From an uncultured Oscillospiraceae bacterium (GTDB lineage: Bacteria; Bacillota; Clostridia; Oscillospirales; Oscillospiraceae): 26,087 nt of DNA. The translations under genes and the position numbers were made by a program. Below are positions 1-7,276 of this stretch, one piece after another. The stretch covers positions 1 through 26,087 of the forward strand of contig CAAEUZ010000059.1 of NCBI GenBank assembly GCA_900759385.1. The letters run 5' to 3'. Positions within the stretch are counted from its first letter, which is position 1, and every line of letters starts with the position of its first letter. The notes beneath the pieces were generated by a model. The model saw only the letters and a program-made list of their open reading frames with translations, had not been told where the DNA came from and ran no database searches.

Positions 1-1
1 A

Positions 2-25
2 GAGCTGGCCGGGCGCTTTGTGTGA
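2..25 (+). CDS. possible C-terminal end of an upstream gene (partial)
   Basis: The first bases read in one frame as ELAGRFV followed by TGA at 23-25, which looks like the tail of a plus-strand protein whose body lies left of the window. Only seven codons are visible, so no function can be given and the reading could be chance. Confidence 0.25.
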   Translation, partial: ELAGRFV

Positions 26-51
26 CGGCGCCGCGTGATCGTGTCAAACCC

Positions 52-76
52 GGCGCGCCGAGGGCTTCGGCGCGCC
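52..76. repeat. GC-rich 10-bp inverted repeat upstream of the first operon
   Basis: Perfect arms GGCGCGCCGA (52-61) and TCGGCGCGCC (67-76) flank a 5-base loop. No U-tract follows, so it is a poor intrinsic terminator. It lies just upstream of the ribosome binding site of the first complete gene and may be a leader hairpin or a weak terminator of the gene to the left. Confidence 0.5.
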
Positions 77-100
77 ATCCTGCAAGGGGGAATCAATATA

Positions 101-370
101 ATGAGCAATTACTTCAAGGACCTGATAAACCATCCCAAACGGATACTCAAGCTGTCGCTCGTCGCGCTGGCCGTGCTGTTTGTTCTGGGTCTGGCCCTGC
201 TCCTGCTCGGCTCCCAGGTGATGGGCATCGTGCTCATGTCCGCCGGCGTATGCTGCGTGGTGGTGGCGCTGACGGTGTTCTGGCGCTGCCCGTTCTGCGA
301 CGAGTTCCTGCCGCTGAACGTGGCTCTGGGCCACAAGGACTGCCCATACTGCGGCAAGGACATCGACTGA
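101..370 (+). CDS. small membrane protein with C-terminal zinc ribbon
   Basis: 89 residues. The ATG at 101 is chosen over an upstream in-frame start because AAGGGGG lies at 84-90. After a polar N-terminus with several lysines there are two hydrophobic segments (about residues 17-40 and 44-63), then a cysteine pair CPFC, a spacer of about 17 residues and a second pair CPYC near the C-terminus. This is the layout of a membrane-anchored zinc-ribbon protein with four cysteine ligands. No specific family was recognised. It is the first of three short genes of similar build with tight spacing, and the third carries the same kind of ribbon. A regulatory or scaffold role at the membrane is only a guess. 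Confidence 0.75.
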   Translation: MSNYFKDLINHPKRILKLSLVALAVLFVLGLALLLLGSQVMGIVLMSAGVCCVVVALTVFWRCPFCDEFLPLNVALGHKDCPYCGKDID

Positions 371-388
371 GCGACGGAGGCCATACAC

Positions 389-571
389 ATGCAGAAGCTG
401 TTTGACAAGCTCAGAGCCCGCGAGGCCGTGACGCGCCGCGTCTGCCGCGTGATAAGCGTGGCCGCCTTTGTGCTCGGCGTGGCCTCCGTGGTGTTCGAGT
501 GGTGGATAGCCGGCGCCGCGGCGATAGCGGTCCTGGCCGTCACCGAGGTATTGATACCGCGCAACCTGTAA
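389..571 (+). CDS. small membrane protein, no zinc ribbon
   Basis: 60 residues, with ATG at 389 preceded by GGAGG at 376-380. A basic N-terminus rich in Arg and Lys (about residues 1-20) leads into two short hydrophobic segments around a VFEWWI turn, ending LIPRNL. It resembles the membrane half of its two neighbours without the cysteine ribbon. It lies 18 bases after the first gene and 22 before the third, so all three are probably co-transcribed. Function unknown. The good ribosome binding site and the gene order support it being real rather than chance. Confidence 0.65.
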   Translation: MQKLFDKLRAREAVTRRVCRVISVAAFVLGVASVVFEWWIAGAAAIAVLAVTEVLIPRNL

Positions 572-593
572 ACTAACCCGGGAGGTAATACAT

Positions 594-839
594 ATGAATT
601 CACCGCGTACTGCAGCCAAGCTCTGCTGGATATTCACCATAATCTCCTTTGTCGGCGTGGGCATCGGGCTGTACACGACCATTAACACCATCACCTACAT
701 ATCGCTGGGCGCGCTGGTCATCTTCATGATCATCCTGCCCATGTTTGTCTGCCGCTGCCCCTACTGCGGGCAGAAGCTGCCGACCCGCGGCATGGCCAAC
801 ATGAAGAAATGCCCCTACTGCGGCAAGGAGCTGCCCTGA
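594..839 (+). CDS. small membrane protein with C-terminal zinc ribbon
   Basis: 81 residues, ATG at 594 after GGGAGG. Two hydrophobic stretches (about residues 10-30 and 35-51) are followed by CPYCGQKLP and, after about 18 residues, CPYCGKELP: two CxxC knuckles of a zinc ribbon. The build matches the protein at 101-370, so the two look like diverged paralogues. The stop TGA (837-839) overlaps the ATG of the next gene as ATG at 839-841, suggesting translational coupling to the reductase. The ribbon could bind nucleic acid or protein; nothing in the sequence decides this. Confidence 0.75.
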   Translation: MNSPRTAAKLCWIFTIISFVGVGIGLYTTINTITYISLGALVIFMIILPMFVCRCPYCGQKLPTRGMANMKKCPYCGKELP

Positions 840-1426
840 TGGGAAAGAATATACTGGTAGTACTCGGCGGCGGCCGTCCGCGCGGAAACACCGCGCAGCT
901 GGCCGACGCCTTTGCTCACGGCACCTCTGACGCCGGGCATTCGGTGGAAACCGTGTCGCTGCTGAAGACCGAGGTGCGCGGCTGCCTCGGCTGCAACGCC
1001 TGCCGCTACGGCAGGCCCTGTGTCCAGCGCGACGGCTTCAACGATCTCGTCCCCCGCATAAAGGCCGCGGACTGCCTGGTCTTCGCCTCCCCGCTGTATT
1101 TCTGGACCCTGTCGGCACGCATTAAGGCGTTCATAGAGCGCTTTTACTGCCTGGCCGAGTACGACCCTGACCCGCCCTTCGGCCGCTATGAGCGCTACCC
1201 TGTGCACGACAGCGCGCTGTTGATGACCAGCGCCGACGACAACTTCTGGACTTTCCGCGAGGCCGAGAACTATTACCAGTACGCCGTCGTCAACTATATA
1301 GGCTTCCGTGACCGGGGCCGCCTGCTGTGCGGCGGCTGCGGCGACACCAACGGCAAGCCCGCGATCGGCGGGACTCCCCACCTCGAGCGGGCCTATGAAT
1401 TCGGGTTGAAGCTCTATGAAGATTAA
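839..1426 (+). CDS. flavodoxin-fold NAD(P)H-dependent oxidoreductase
   Basis: 195 residues. The start at 839 overlaps the previous stop, with AAGGAG about nine bases upstream. The N-terminus (ILVVLGGGRPRGNT) is the FMN phosphate-binding loop of the NADPH-dependent FMN reductase and multimeric flavodoxin superfamily. A CLGCNACRYGRPC segment (about residues 59-71) is typical of the iron-sulfur flavoprotein-like branch, and FASPLYFWTLSARIKAFIER is the second flavin-binding loop. Such proteins are cytosolic FMN enzymes reducing quinones, nitro compounds or metals; the substrate cannot be told here. The cysteines may bind a cluster or be redox active. It overlaps the downstream glycosylase by 11 bases. 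Confidence 0.8.
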   Translation: MGKNILVVLGGGRPRGNTAQLADAFAHGTSDAGHSVETVSLLKTEVRGCLGCNACRYGRPCVQRDGFNDLVPRIKAADCLVFASPLYFWTLSARIKAFIERFYCLAEYDPDPPFGRYERYPVHDSALLMTSADDNFWTFREAENYYQYAVVNYIGFRDRGRLLCGGCGDTNGKPAIGGTPHLERAYEFGLKLYED

Positions 1427-1949
1427 CACGGATATCCTGCCCGCCCCCCTGCCGCGCGCGTTTTTTGAGCGGGACGCGCTCACCGTCGCACCGGAGCTCG
1501 TCGGCTGCCGCATTGTGCGCGTGCTGCCGGACGGCGGGGCGCGGATACTGACCATAACCGAGACAGAGGCCTACTGCGGCGAGAGCGACACCGCCTGTCA
1601 CGCCCGCCACGGGCGCACAAAGCGCAACGAGCCGCTCTATATGCGCGGCGGCGTCTTCTATGTCTACCTCTGTTACGGTATACACTGGCTCATGAACGCC
1701 ATAACCGGCGAGGCCGACCGGCCCCAGGGCGTGCTGATACGCGCCTGCGAGGGTTATCCCGGCCCCGGCCGCCTGACCAGGGCGCTGGAGGTGACCGGCG
1801 AGTTCACGGCCAGGCCCGTAGACGCCTGCCCCGAACTCTGGTTTGCCGCGCGGGAGCGTGAGTTCACCGTGCGCACGGCGGAGCGCGTCGGCATCGGCTA
1901 CGCCACGCCCGAGGACCAGGCCCGCCCCTGGCGGTTCATAGCGGAATAG
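1416..1949 (+). CDS. DNA-3-methyladenine glycosylase (AAG/MPG family)
   Basis: 177 residues, somewhat short for a family usually near 190-210. It removes 3-methyladenine and other alkylated or deaminated purines from DNA by hydrolysing the N-glycosidic bond, starting base excision repair (EC 3.2.2.21). Family marks visible: FFERDALTVAPELVG at the N-terminus, ITETEAYCGESDTACHARHG (about residues 46-65) with the conserved glutamate that activates water, the intercalating tyrosine region VFYVYLCYGIHWLMN, and GPGRLTRAL. The ending RVGIGYATPEDQARPWRF corresponds to the usual C-terminal basic patch. The start overlaps the reductase gene by 11 bases. No symbol is assigned because naming differs between genomes. 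Confidence 0.93.
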   Translation: MKINTDILPAPLPRAFFERDALTVAPELVGCRIVRVLPDGGARILTITETEAYCGESDTACHARHGRTKRNEPLYMRGGVFYVYLCYGIHWLMNAITGEADRPQGVLIRACEGYPGPGRLTRALEVTGEFTARPVDACPELWFAAREREFTVRTAERVGIGYATPEDQARPWRFIAE

Positions 1950-1965
1950 AAACAGGAGGGTAAAT

Positions 1966-2124
1966 ATGGCTGTCCTGCTCGTACTTGCAATCTATGCCGC
2001 AGTCTGCGCCGCAATCGCGCTCGTGCGCGCCGCGCTCGACAGGCGCAGCACGTTCAAGGACTCCGCCCGCCGCACGTTCTGGGTCCTGTACCTGGAGGTT
2101 TTGAACCCGCTCAACTGGCTGTAA
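1966..2124 (+). CDS. small hydrophobic protein of 52 residues
   Basis: A 53-codon frame with an excellent AGGAGGG at 1954-1960, five bases before ATG 1966. The peptide begins with one hydrophobic segment (about residues 2-22, rich in Ala, Val, Leu), followed by RRSTFKDSARRTFWVLYLEVLNPLNWL, a basic amphipathic stretch ending in a hydrophobic tail. It fits the 16-base gap after the glycosylase and 24 bases before the acetyltransferase. No known family recognised. The strong ribosome binding site and operon position make it likely to be translated, probably as a single-pass membrane peptide. Confidence 0.6.
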   Translation: MAVLLVLAIYAAVCAAIALVRAALDRRSTFKDSARRTFWVLYLEVLNPLNWL

Positions 2125-2148
2125 GCTTTTTTGCTACGGAGGTCTGAC

Positions 2149-2643
2149 ATGCTCATACGCAGCCTCGGCCCCGGCGACGACCGGCTCGCGCTCAGCCGCA
2201 TATATGAGGAGAGCTGGCGCCGGGCATACCGCGGTATCGTGCCGCAGGAATACCTGGACGCCATACCCACCGCGCGCTGGGCGCCGTTTTTTGACGCACC
2301 CGGCATACACACGCTCGTCGCCCTCGACGGGGACAGCTACGCCGGCACGGCCAGCTTTGCCGCCTCGCGCTTCCCGCAGTACCGCGGTGCGGGCGAGGTC
2401 ATCTCGCTCTATCTGCTGCCGGAGTACGCCGGGCGCGGATACGGCCGCGCGCTGCTGGGCACTGCGCTGGACGGCCTCGCCGCCCTGGGTTATGACGGGG
2501 CCTTCCTCTGGGTGCTGGAGGGCAACGCACACGCCAGGTGTTTTTACGAAAAGGCCGGCTTCACCCTCACCGCGGACGTCCTGGAGGACGAAATCGGCTG
2601 CCGCCTGCGCGAAGTGCGCTATGCCATCGAGCTGCGCAAATAA
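2149..2643 (+). CDS. GNAT-family N-acetyltransferase
   Basis: 164 residues. ATG 2149 is preferred over 2131 because GGAGG at 2138-2142 is correctly spaced for it. The protein shows the GNAT order: N-terminal MLIRSLGPGDD, an EESWRRAYRGIVPQEYLD segment, the strand EVISLYLLPEY (about residues 83-92), and the acetyl-CoA pyrophosphate loop AGRGYGRALL (about 93-102), then LWVLEGNAHARCFYEKAGF, the typical last part of the domain. It transfers acetyl from acetyl-CoA to an amine; the acceptor is unknown. It sits in the plus-strand run with no obvious functional link to its neighbours. Confidence 0.88.
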   Translation: MLIRSLGPGDDRLALSRIYEESWRRAYRGIVPQEYLDAIPTARWAPFFDAPGIHTLVALDGDSYAGTASFAASRFPQYRGAGEVISLYLLPEYAGRGYGRALLGTALDGLAALGYDGAFLWVLEGNAHARCFYEKAGFTLTADVLEDEIGCRLREVRYAIELRK

Positions 2644-2659
2644 ATGGGCCGCACTACCC

Positions 2660-2710
2660 CGCTGCCGCCCGCACGGGCCGTACAGAGTTCGTGCCGCGCG
2701 TGCGGCAGCG
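2660..2710 (+). repeat. GC-rich hairpin after the acetyltransferase gene
   Basis: CGCTGCCG (2660-2667) plus CACG (2672-2675) pair with CGTGCGGCAGCG (2699-2710), leaving a four-base bulge and a loop of about 23 bases. There is no U-tract, so strong termination is unlikely. It may mark the end of one transcription unit or slow RNA decay. Confidence 0.35.
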
Positions 2711-2738
2711 CTGTAAGAGCGGCGGCGGAGAAATTGAT

Positions 2739-2798
2739 ATGTTCATGCAGCTCTCATACGCTTTGGGGAGCTCACTCATGACCGGAGGTGCACCATGA
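2739..2798 (+). CDS. possible 19-residue leader ORF coupled to lipoprotein
   Basis: ATG 2739 has GGAG about eight bases upstream and opens a 19-codon frame (starts MFMQLSYALG, ends TGGAP) whose TGA (2796-2798) overlaps the lipoprotein start as ATGA. The lipoprotein also has its own GGAGG. The frame could couple translation or be chance; no regulatory residue run such as repeated single amino acids is present. Confidence 0.3.
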   Translation: MFMQLSYALGSSLMTGGAP

Positions 2799-3559
2799 AA
2801 AAAGTCACGGCTATGGCCCTCGCGCTGCTCTGCGCGCTCTCGCTGGCCGGATGCGGCAGCGACGGCTGGTACGAGCCCGGGAGCGGCGCCTCTTACTATG
2901 TCGAGGGACAGGACGAGCTGCTTGTCCGGCTCAGGGAGCTGGGCGCGGGCGAGGTACTGCTCAGCTGCCTGGGACAGGACGAACTTGAGCTGCTCTCCGG
3001 CGCGGAAGAAATCTGGCTCACACGGCAGTGCTACCGCCTGGACGGCGAACAGCCCGAGATGCTTAGCCCGGATGACTACGACTTGCTGCCCGAGGGCACG
3101 CTGCGCGCGGATTTGACGCAGATTGTCTCGCACAGCGGGGCCGACTTTGATTTTCTCTTCTTCGTCACCCTGCCGGAAGTACCCGGCGGCGCGAGGGAGC
3201 GCAGCCTGAAGTTCCAGACAGGCGGCTCGCTCTTTGCCTCCATTGAGAACACCTCCTGCCGCGCGGGCTACACCGTCACGGAGGAGCTCGACGGCGGCGG
3301 AGAGAGCATCCACAACTGGTATTCCGAGCCGGACATCTTTGAATACGCCACGGACGAAAACGGCTGCACGGTCAGCTTCGACCTGCCGCGCGACAGCGCA
3401 GCGGAGCATTTCTACGCCGTGTTCACCTGCGAGGCCCTGCTCGCAATGCCCTCGCTTGTGACGAACCTCAACGCCCGCTTCGAGTTCAGCGGCGGCGGGC
3501 AGAGGCTGGTCTGCCAGGCGCTGCTGCAGTACGTGCCCGTAGAAGATTACACCACCTGA
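2795..3559 (+). CDS. secreted lipoprotein of unknown function
   Basis: 254 residues, ATG 2795 after GGAGG. The N-terminus MKKVTAMALALLCALSLAGC is a clear lipoprotein signal with lipobox LAGC and lipidated Cys20, so the mature protein should be anchored on the outer face of the membrane. The rest is soluble and acidic, with aromatic and Asp/Glu-rich stretches and no repeats or catalytic motif recognised. One region (about residues 105-135) reads LTQIVSHSGADFDFLFFVTLPEV and the C-terminal part is mixed alpha/beta in character. It precedes the P-loop gene by about 40 bases. Function cannot be assigned. Confidence 0.85.
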   Translation: MKKVTAMALALLCALSLAGCGSDGWYEPGSGASYYVEGQDELLVRLRELGAGEVLLSCLGQDELELLSGAEEIWLTRQCYRLDGEQPEMLSPDDYDLLPEGTLRADLTQIVSHSGADFDFLFFVTLPEVPGGARERSLKFQTGGSLFASIENTSCRAGYTVTEELDGGGESIHNWYSEPDIFEYATDENGCTVSFDLPRDSAAEHFYAVFTCEALLAMPSLVTNLNARFEFSGGGQRLVCQALLQYVPVEDYTT

Positions 3560-3575
3560 CAGGAGATATACGCAA

Positions 3576-3605
3576 ATGCACCACATATCGGAGGCGGCGC
3601 GATGA
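3576..3605 (+). CDS. possible nine-residue leader ORF before P-loop gene
   Basis: AGGAG at 3561-3565 lies about ten bases before ATG 3576, which opens the nine-codon frame MHHISEAAR ending in TGA (3603-3605), again overlapping the next start as ATGA. The downstream gene keeps its own GGAGG at about 3590. A 9-codon frame is easily produced by chance, so this is a weak call. Confidence 0.22.
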   Translation: MHHISEAAR

Positions 3606-4087
3606 AGCGCCGCCTGCTGCTCACCGGCGCGCCCGGGACAGGGAAAAGCGCCCTTATCGAGCGCGCCCTGGGCGCGGAGGCCAGATTTGCCGGAGGCTAC
3701 GCGGTTTTAAGCGGCGGGCTGATACTCCCCGCCGGGGAGCTGGCCGTGCCCAACATACGCCGCCGCGGACGGGAGCCATTCTCGACGGCGTATGCAGCCC
3801 GGCTTCTGCGAGAAGGCCGCGAAAAGCCCTTTGTGATCGCCGACGAGCTGGGCGGCGCGGCGCTCGGGGACGCCGATTACTACGACGCGCTCATATGCCT
3901 GCTCTTTTCCGGCAGGCCGCTGGCAGGCGTGCTGCGGCACGAGGGCGCGCCGGACTGGGAGTGGACCGAGCTGCACAGCCTGCTCGGACGCGACCCGGAC
4001 ACGCTTATACTGCCCGCCGCAGGCATATACGACATCAACGCCGCCGGGGCGCTGCGCCACTGGACAAACGAGTGGGCGCGGCCCTGA
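3602..4087 (+). CDS. THEP1-like P-loop nucleoside triphosphatase
   Basis: 161 residues, close to the 170-180 usual for THEP1 NTPases. The Walker A loop GAPGTGKS is at residues 9-16, and EKPFVIADELGG (about residues 74-85) fits a Walker B strand of the kind followed by DE-x-G in this family. THEP1-type enzymes hydrolyse NTPs in vitro and their cellular role is unclear. The sequence also contains RRRGREPFSTAYAARLL in place of the usual conserved middle motifs, so the protein may be a divergent member. Start ATG 3602 has GGAGG seven bases upstream. It sits between a lipoprotein and thiamine pyrophosphokinase. Confidence 0.65.
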   Translation: MKRRLLLTGAPGTGKSALIERALGAEARFAGGYAVLSGGLILPAGELAVPNIRRRGREPFSTAYAARLLREGREKPFVIADELGGAALGDADYYDALICLLFSGRPLAGVLRHEGAPDWEWTELHSLLGRDPDTLILPAAGIYDINAAGALRHWTNEWARP

Positions 4088-4102
4088 TTAGGAGGAACTG
4101 CC

Positions 4103-4759
4103 ATGAAGAAATGCTATATAGTCGGTGCGGCCGACTTCGCGCCCGCCCGCTTCCGTCCCGGGCCGGACGACCTGGTCATCGCAGCGGACGCCGGCTGCCT
4201 GCACCTCGAGCGCCTGGGCCTGCGCCCGGACATCATCCTCGGCGACTTTGACTCCCTGGGCCGCGTGCCGGACTTCCCGGACGTGGAGGTCTCCCCCGTG
4301 CGCAAGGACGACACGGACTCCATGCTCGCCGCACGGCGGGCCATAGAGCGCGGCTGCGATACGCTGCTCTTCTTCGGCTGCCTGGGCGGGAATCGGCTCG
4401 ACCATACAATCGCGAACATCCAGACCATAGCCTGGGCCGCCAGCGAGGGTGCTGCGGCCTGCCTCATCGGCGACGGCTGCTGCCTTACCGCCCTGCGCGG
4501 CGGCGAGAGCCTGACGTTCGACGCGCGGTACTCGGGCGACTTCTCCGTCTTCTGCCTCGGCGCCGACGCGCAGGGCGTCACGGAGCGCCGCCTGAACTAC
4601 ACGCTCGAGGGCGCGGAGCTCACCGCCCACTTCCCGCTCGGCGTGAGCAACGCCTTTATAGGCGAGAGCGCGTACATCTCGCTGGAGAGCGGCGTCCTCA
4701 TAGTGTACTGGGCCGACAACCCGGAACTGCCCCTGCCCGAGCGCGGAAGGCTGCTCTGA
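4103..4759 (+). CDS. thiN: thiamine pyrophosphokinase
   Basis: 218 residues, typical of bacterial thiamine pyrophosphokinase, which moves a pyrophosphate from ATP to thiamine to give thiamine diphosphate (EC 2.7.6.2). Diagnostic motifs occur in order: AADAG (27-31), GDFDS (47-51), KDDTD (68-72), the aspartates that bind Mg-ATP, and GCLGGNRLDH (92-101); the C-terminal domain has LNYTLEG and GVSNAF, the thiamine-pocket region. ATG 4103 follows AGGAGG by a short gap. It is the last gene of the left plus-strand run and ends 75 bases before a strong terminator. No TPP riboswitch was seen upstream. Confidence 0.95.
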   Translation: MKKCYIVGAADFAPARFRPGPDDLVIAADAGCLHLERLGLRPDIILGDFDSLGRVPDFPDVEVSPVRKDDTDSMLAARRAIERGCDTLLFFGCLGGNRLDHTIANIQTIAWAASEGAAACLIGDGCCLTALRGGESLTFDARYSGDFSVFCLGADAQGVTERRLNYTLEGAELTAHFPLGVSNAFIGESAYISLESGVLIVYWADNPELPLPERGRLL

Positions 4760-4783
4760 CAACCACATCGCTGTCAGCAGAGG

Positions 4784-4808
4784 TTTCGACAACTGTAAGT
4801 TGTTGAAA
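4784..4808 (+). repeat. 11-bp hairpin between thiN and its terminator
   Basis: Arms TTTCGACAACT (4784-4794) and AGTTGTTGAAA (4798-4808) pair through all 11 positions with one G-U pair and a 3-base loop. It lies just upstream of the bidirectional terminator. Role unknown; it could protect the thiN transcript end. Confidence 0.4.
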
Positions 4809-4833
4809 TCGACTCCCAGGCGGCAAGCAAAAC

Positions 4834-4868
4834 AAAACCCACTCCGGTCTGTACCGGAGTGGGTTTTT
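4834..4868. terminator. bidirectional intrinsic terminator between convergent operons
   Basis: Perfect 14-bp stem (4834-4847 with 4854-4867) and a 6-base loop, with A-tract on one side and T-tract on the other, so it works in both directions. It serves thiN on the plus strand and the nucleoside ABC operon on the minus strand. Confidence 0.92.
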
Positions 4869-4901
4869 CCGTTTCCGCACGCGGCGGAGACGGGCGGTTT
4901 A

Positions 4902-5933
4902 TTACCGTTTGCCCTTGTCGTAAGGTATGCCCTCCGCCTTGGGCGCGCGGGAGTTCTTGCTGGTGAAGGCGAGAACTATGAGCGTGATGAGGTAGGGCAG
5001 CATGCGGTAGAGGTGCACGCTGATACCGAGGTTGGCCAGCAGGTACACGCCGTCGCCGTTGATGTCGATGCTGGCGTAGCTGGCGGAGATGCACTTGAAG
5101 AGGCCGAAGAGCAGAGCCGCGCCGGCTATGTTCAGCGGCTTCCAGTTGCCGAAGATCATGACCGCCAGGGCCAGGAAGCCGAAGCCAGCCACGTCGCCGG
5201 TGGACATGCAGTTCGAGGTGGTCAGCGCGTAGACGAAGCCGCCCATACCGGCCAGGGCGCCGGAGATGGTGGTGCCGGCATAGCGCATCTTGTAGACGTT
5301 GATGCCCAGCGAGTCGGCCGCCTGCGGGTTCTCGCCGCAGGAGCGCAGACGCAGGCCGAAGCGCGTCTTGTACAGGATTATCGAGAGGATGACAAACAGC
5401 AGTATACAGATGTATGTGGCTATGTACGTCCTGTCGATAAAGGTGGAGCCGAAGAAGCCCATCTCCTCCGTCCTGCCGTAGCCGAACATGGCCTTCTTTA
5501 TCATGAACCAGCTGGCGGCGTCGCCGGAGGCCATGGTCAGGGTGTTCTGGTTGGCGATGATGCGGATGAGGAAGAGCACCAGGGCGGGGGCCATGAGGTT
5601 CAGGGCCGTGCCGCCGATGGTCTGGTCGGCGCGCAGGTTGATGGAGGCGAAGCTCAGCAGCAGCGAGAACACGGCGCCCATCACGGCCGCGGCCAGCATG
5701 GCCAGCAGCTCCAGGCCCTGCAGGGCCAGGTAATTGCCCTCGGCGTAGGCCGTGGCGAAGAAGTCCGTCTGCTGCACGATGTTGACGAAGAGCACGCCTA
5801 TGAACGCGCCGAAGATCATAATACCTTCAAGCGCCAGGTTGATGATACCGCTGCGCTCGGCGAAGACGCCCGCCAGCGCGACTATCATGAGCGGTATGGC
5901 GTAAATCAGGGTCTGTTGGATGAGGAACGTCAC
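4902..5933 (-). CDS. nucleoside ABC transporter permease (NupQ/YufQ-like)
   Basis: 343 residues of an integral membrane protein of the branched-chain/BMP permease family. The N-terminus IPLMIVALAGVFAERSGIINLALEG is the hallmark of the smaller of two permeases in BMP-type nucleoside importers; about eight to ten hydrophobic segments follow, with the coupling-loop region RSCGENPQAADSLGI contacting the ATPase. The middle region NLRADQTIGGTALNLMAPAL is also conserved in this family. It probably pairs with the larger permease encoded just upstream; the ATG overlaps that stop codon by four bases (ATGA). It is the last gene of the operon and ends 34 bases from the terminator. Confidence 0.92.
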   Translation of the reverse strand: MTFLIQQTLIYAIPLMIVALAGVFAERSGIINLALEGIMIFGAFIGVLFVNIVQQTDFFATAYAEGNYLALQGLELLAMLAAAVMGAVFSLLLSFASINLRADQTIGGTALNLMAPALVLFLIRIIANQNTLTMASGDAASWFMIKKAMFGYGRTEEMGFFGSTFIDRTYIATYICILLFVILSIILYKTRFGLRLRSCGENPQAADSLGINVYKMRYAGTTISGALAGMGGFVYALTTSNCMSTGDVAGFGFLALAVMIFGNWKPLNIAGAALLFGLFKCISASYASIDINGDGVYLLANLGISVHLYRMLPYLITLIVLAFTSKNSRAPKAEGIPYDKGKR

Positions 5934-7276
5934 TTCGCCTCACCTCCCTTCTCAGGAGTGCCGTCCTCCGGTGGCTTTTCCTCCGCCGGCGGCGTGGCTG
6001 GAACGTCCTCTGTGCTGCCAGGCGTTTCGTCCGGCAGCTCTCCGGCCTCTGCGGGCCCGGATTCACCTGTGCCCGCCTCCGCGCCGCCGTCCTCGGCCGC
6101 AGCTGCTTTGACGGCCTTTTTCCTGCGGCCGTTGAGCAGCATCTTGATGACCAGTGAGAAGGCGCTCAGGTACACTATGGTGGCGATGATGACGTCGGTT
6201 ATGTACTCGTTATAGGGCGTAAGCGCCGTGAGCTGTACGCCGGCTATGTCCAGCATGGACATGAAAATACCGGTGAAAATAACTCCGATGGGGTTGTTGG
6301 CCGCCAGCAGGGCCACAGGGATGCCGTTGAAACCCGTGTCCGGCAGGGACTGATAGGTGCTCCAGTAGAACTCCGTGTTGCCGGAGAGGTAGTAGAGCGC
6401 CGCGCCGCCGCCGGCGAGGGCGCCCGCGATGGCCATGGACAGCACTATGTTGCGCTTGTCCTTGATGCCGGCGTAGCGGGCCGCGTGGCGGTTGCTGCCG
6501 CAGGCCTTGAGCTGATAGCCCAGCGTCGTCTTGGTCATGATGACGTACATCAGTATGGCGATCAATATCGCAATAATTATGCCGCCGTTGACCTGCGAGC
6601 CTGGGAACAGCTGGTCCAGCCCGAATTTGGGGGTCTCAACTCCGTTGAAGGTCGTCTTGTAGACATAGGCGCTCTTGGTGCTCTCGACGACGTTTTTGAA
6701 TTTGCTCACATCGAAGGCCCAGGTGACGACGTTGGCCGCTATCCAGTTGGTCATTATGCTGGCCAGAACCTCGTTGATGTTCAGATACGCCTTGACCAGG
6801 CCGGGGATTGCGCCCCAGACGGCGCCGGCCGCCATGCCGCCGAGGAAGGCTATAATCCAGATGATCGCGGGCGGCACTGCCTCGCTGGGTATGCCCAGGG
6901 CGAGCATCAGGCTGGCCATGGTGCCCATCAGGTACTGGCCGGGTGCGCCGATGTTGAAGAGGCCGGTCTTGTATGCCACCGCGACGGAGAGGCCGGTCAT
7001 TATGAGCGGCGTGGCGCGGAAGAGCATATTGCCCACGCTGGTGGGGTTGAAGCCGAAGCTGAGGTTGCCGGCCGCGTCACGTCCCGTGGAGAGTATGCCG
7101 AAAAGCACCAGGCGGATGCCCTCCCACGCGCTTCTGCCGGAGAGGTTGGAGCTCGTCAGTCCCACTATGAGGACGATGATGCTGCCGACTGCGAGGCCGA
7201 TGAGGATGGAGATAACGGAGGCGAGCACGGTGCGCGTGCCATCCTTGTTGTAAAGGGTCGTCAGCCGTTCCTTCAT
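5930..7276 (-). CDS. nucleoside ABC transporter permease (NupP/YufP-like)
   Basis: 448 residues. Membrane-spanning core up to about residue 385 with family signatures GLFNIGAPGQYLMG, AYLNINEVLASIMTNWIA and the coupling-loop segment LKACGSNRHAARYAGI. This is the larger permease of a BMP-type importer for purine and pyrimidine nucleosides. After the last membrane segment comes NGRRKKAVK and then a cytoplasmic tail of about 60 residues made of Ala, Glu, Pro, Gly and Asp, which most homologues lack. Its ATG overlaps the ATPase stop by four bases and its stop overlaps the next permease, so the three are translationally coupled. Confidence 0.92.
   Translation of the reverse strand: MKERLTTLYNKDGTRTVLASVISILIGLAVGSIIVLIVGLTSSNLSGRSAWEGIRLVLFGILSTGRDAAGNLSFGFNPTSVGNMLFRATPLIMTGLSVAVAYKTGLFNIGAPGQYLMGTMASLMLALGIPSEAVPPAIIWIIAFLGGMAAGAVWGAIPGLVKAYLNINEVLASIMTNWIAANVVTWAFDVSKFKNVVESTKSAYVYKTTFNGVETPKFGLDQLFPGSQVNGGIIIAILIAILMYVIMTKTTLGYQLKACGSNRHAARYAGIKDKRNIVLSMAIAGALAGGGAALYYLSGNTEFYWSTYQSLPDTGFNGIPVALLAANNPIGVIFTGIFMSMLDIAGVQLTALTPYNEYITDVIIATIVYLSAFSLVIKMLLNGRRKKAVKAAAAEDGGAEAGTGESGPAEAGELPDETPGSTEDVPATPPAEEKPPEDGTPEKGGEAK

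Noticed and set aside
4088..4102. TPP riboswitch expected before the thiamine gene
   Set aside because: Only 15 bases separate thiN from the gene before it, and no thi-box sequence was seen in the region upstream.
4800..6215. 471-residue plus-strand open frame
   Set aside because: It lies over the minus-strand permease genes and its sequence is Gly, Ala, Glu and His-rich without a known domain or ribosome binding site. It reflects codon bias in GC-rich DNA.
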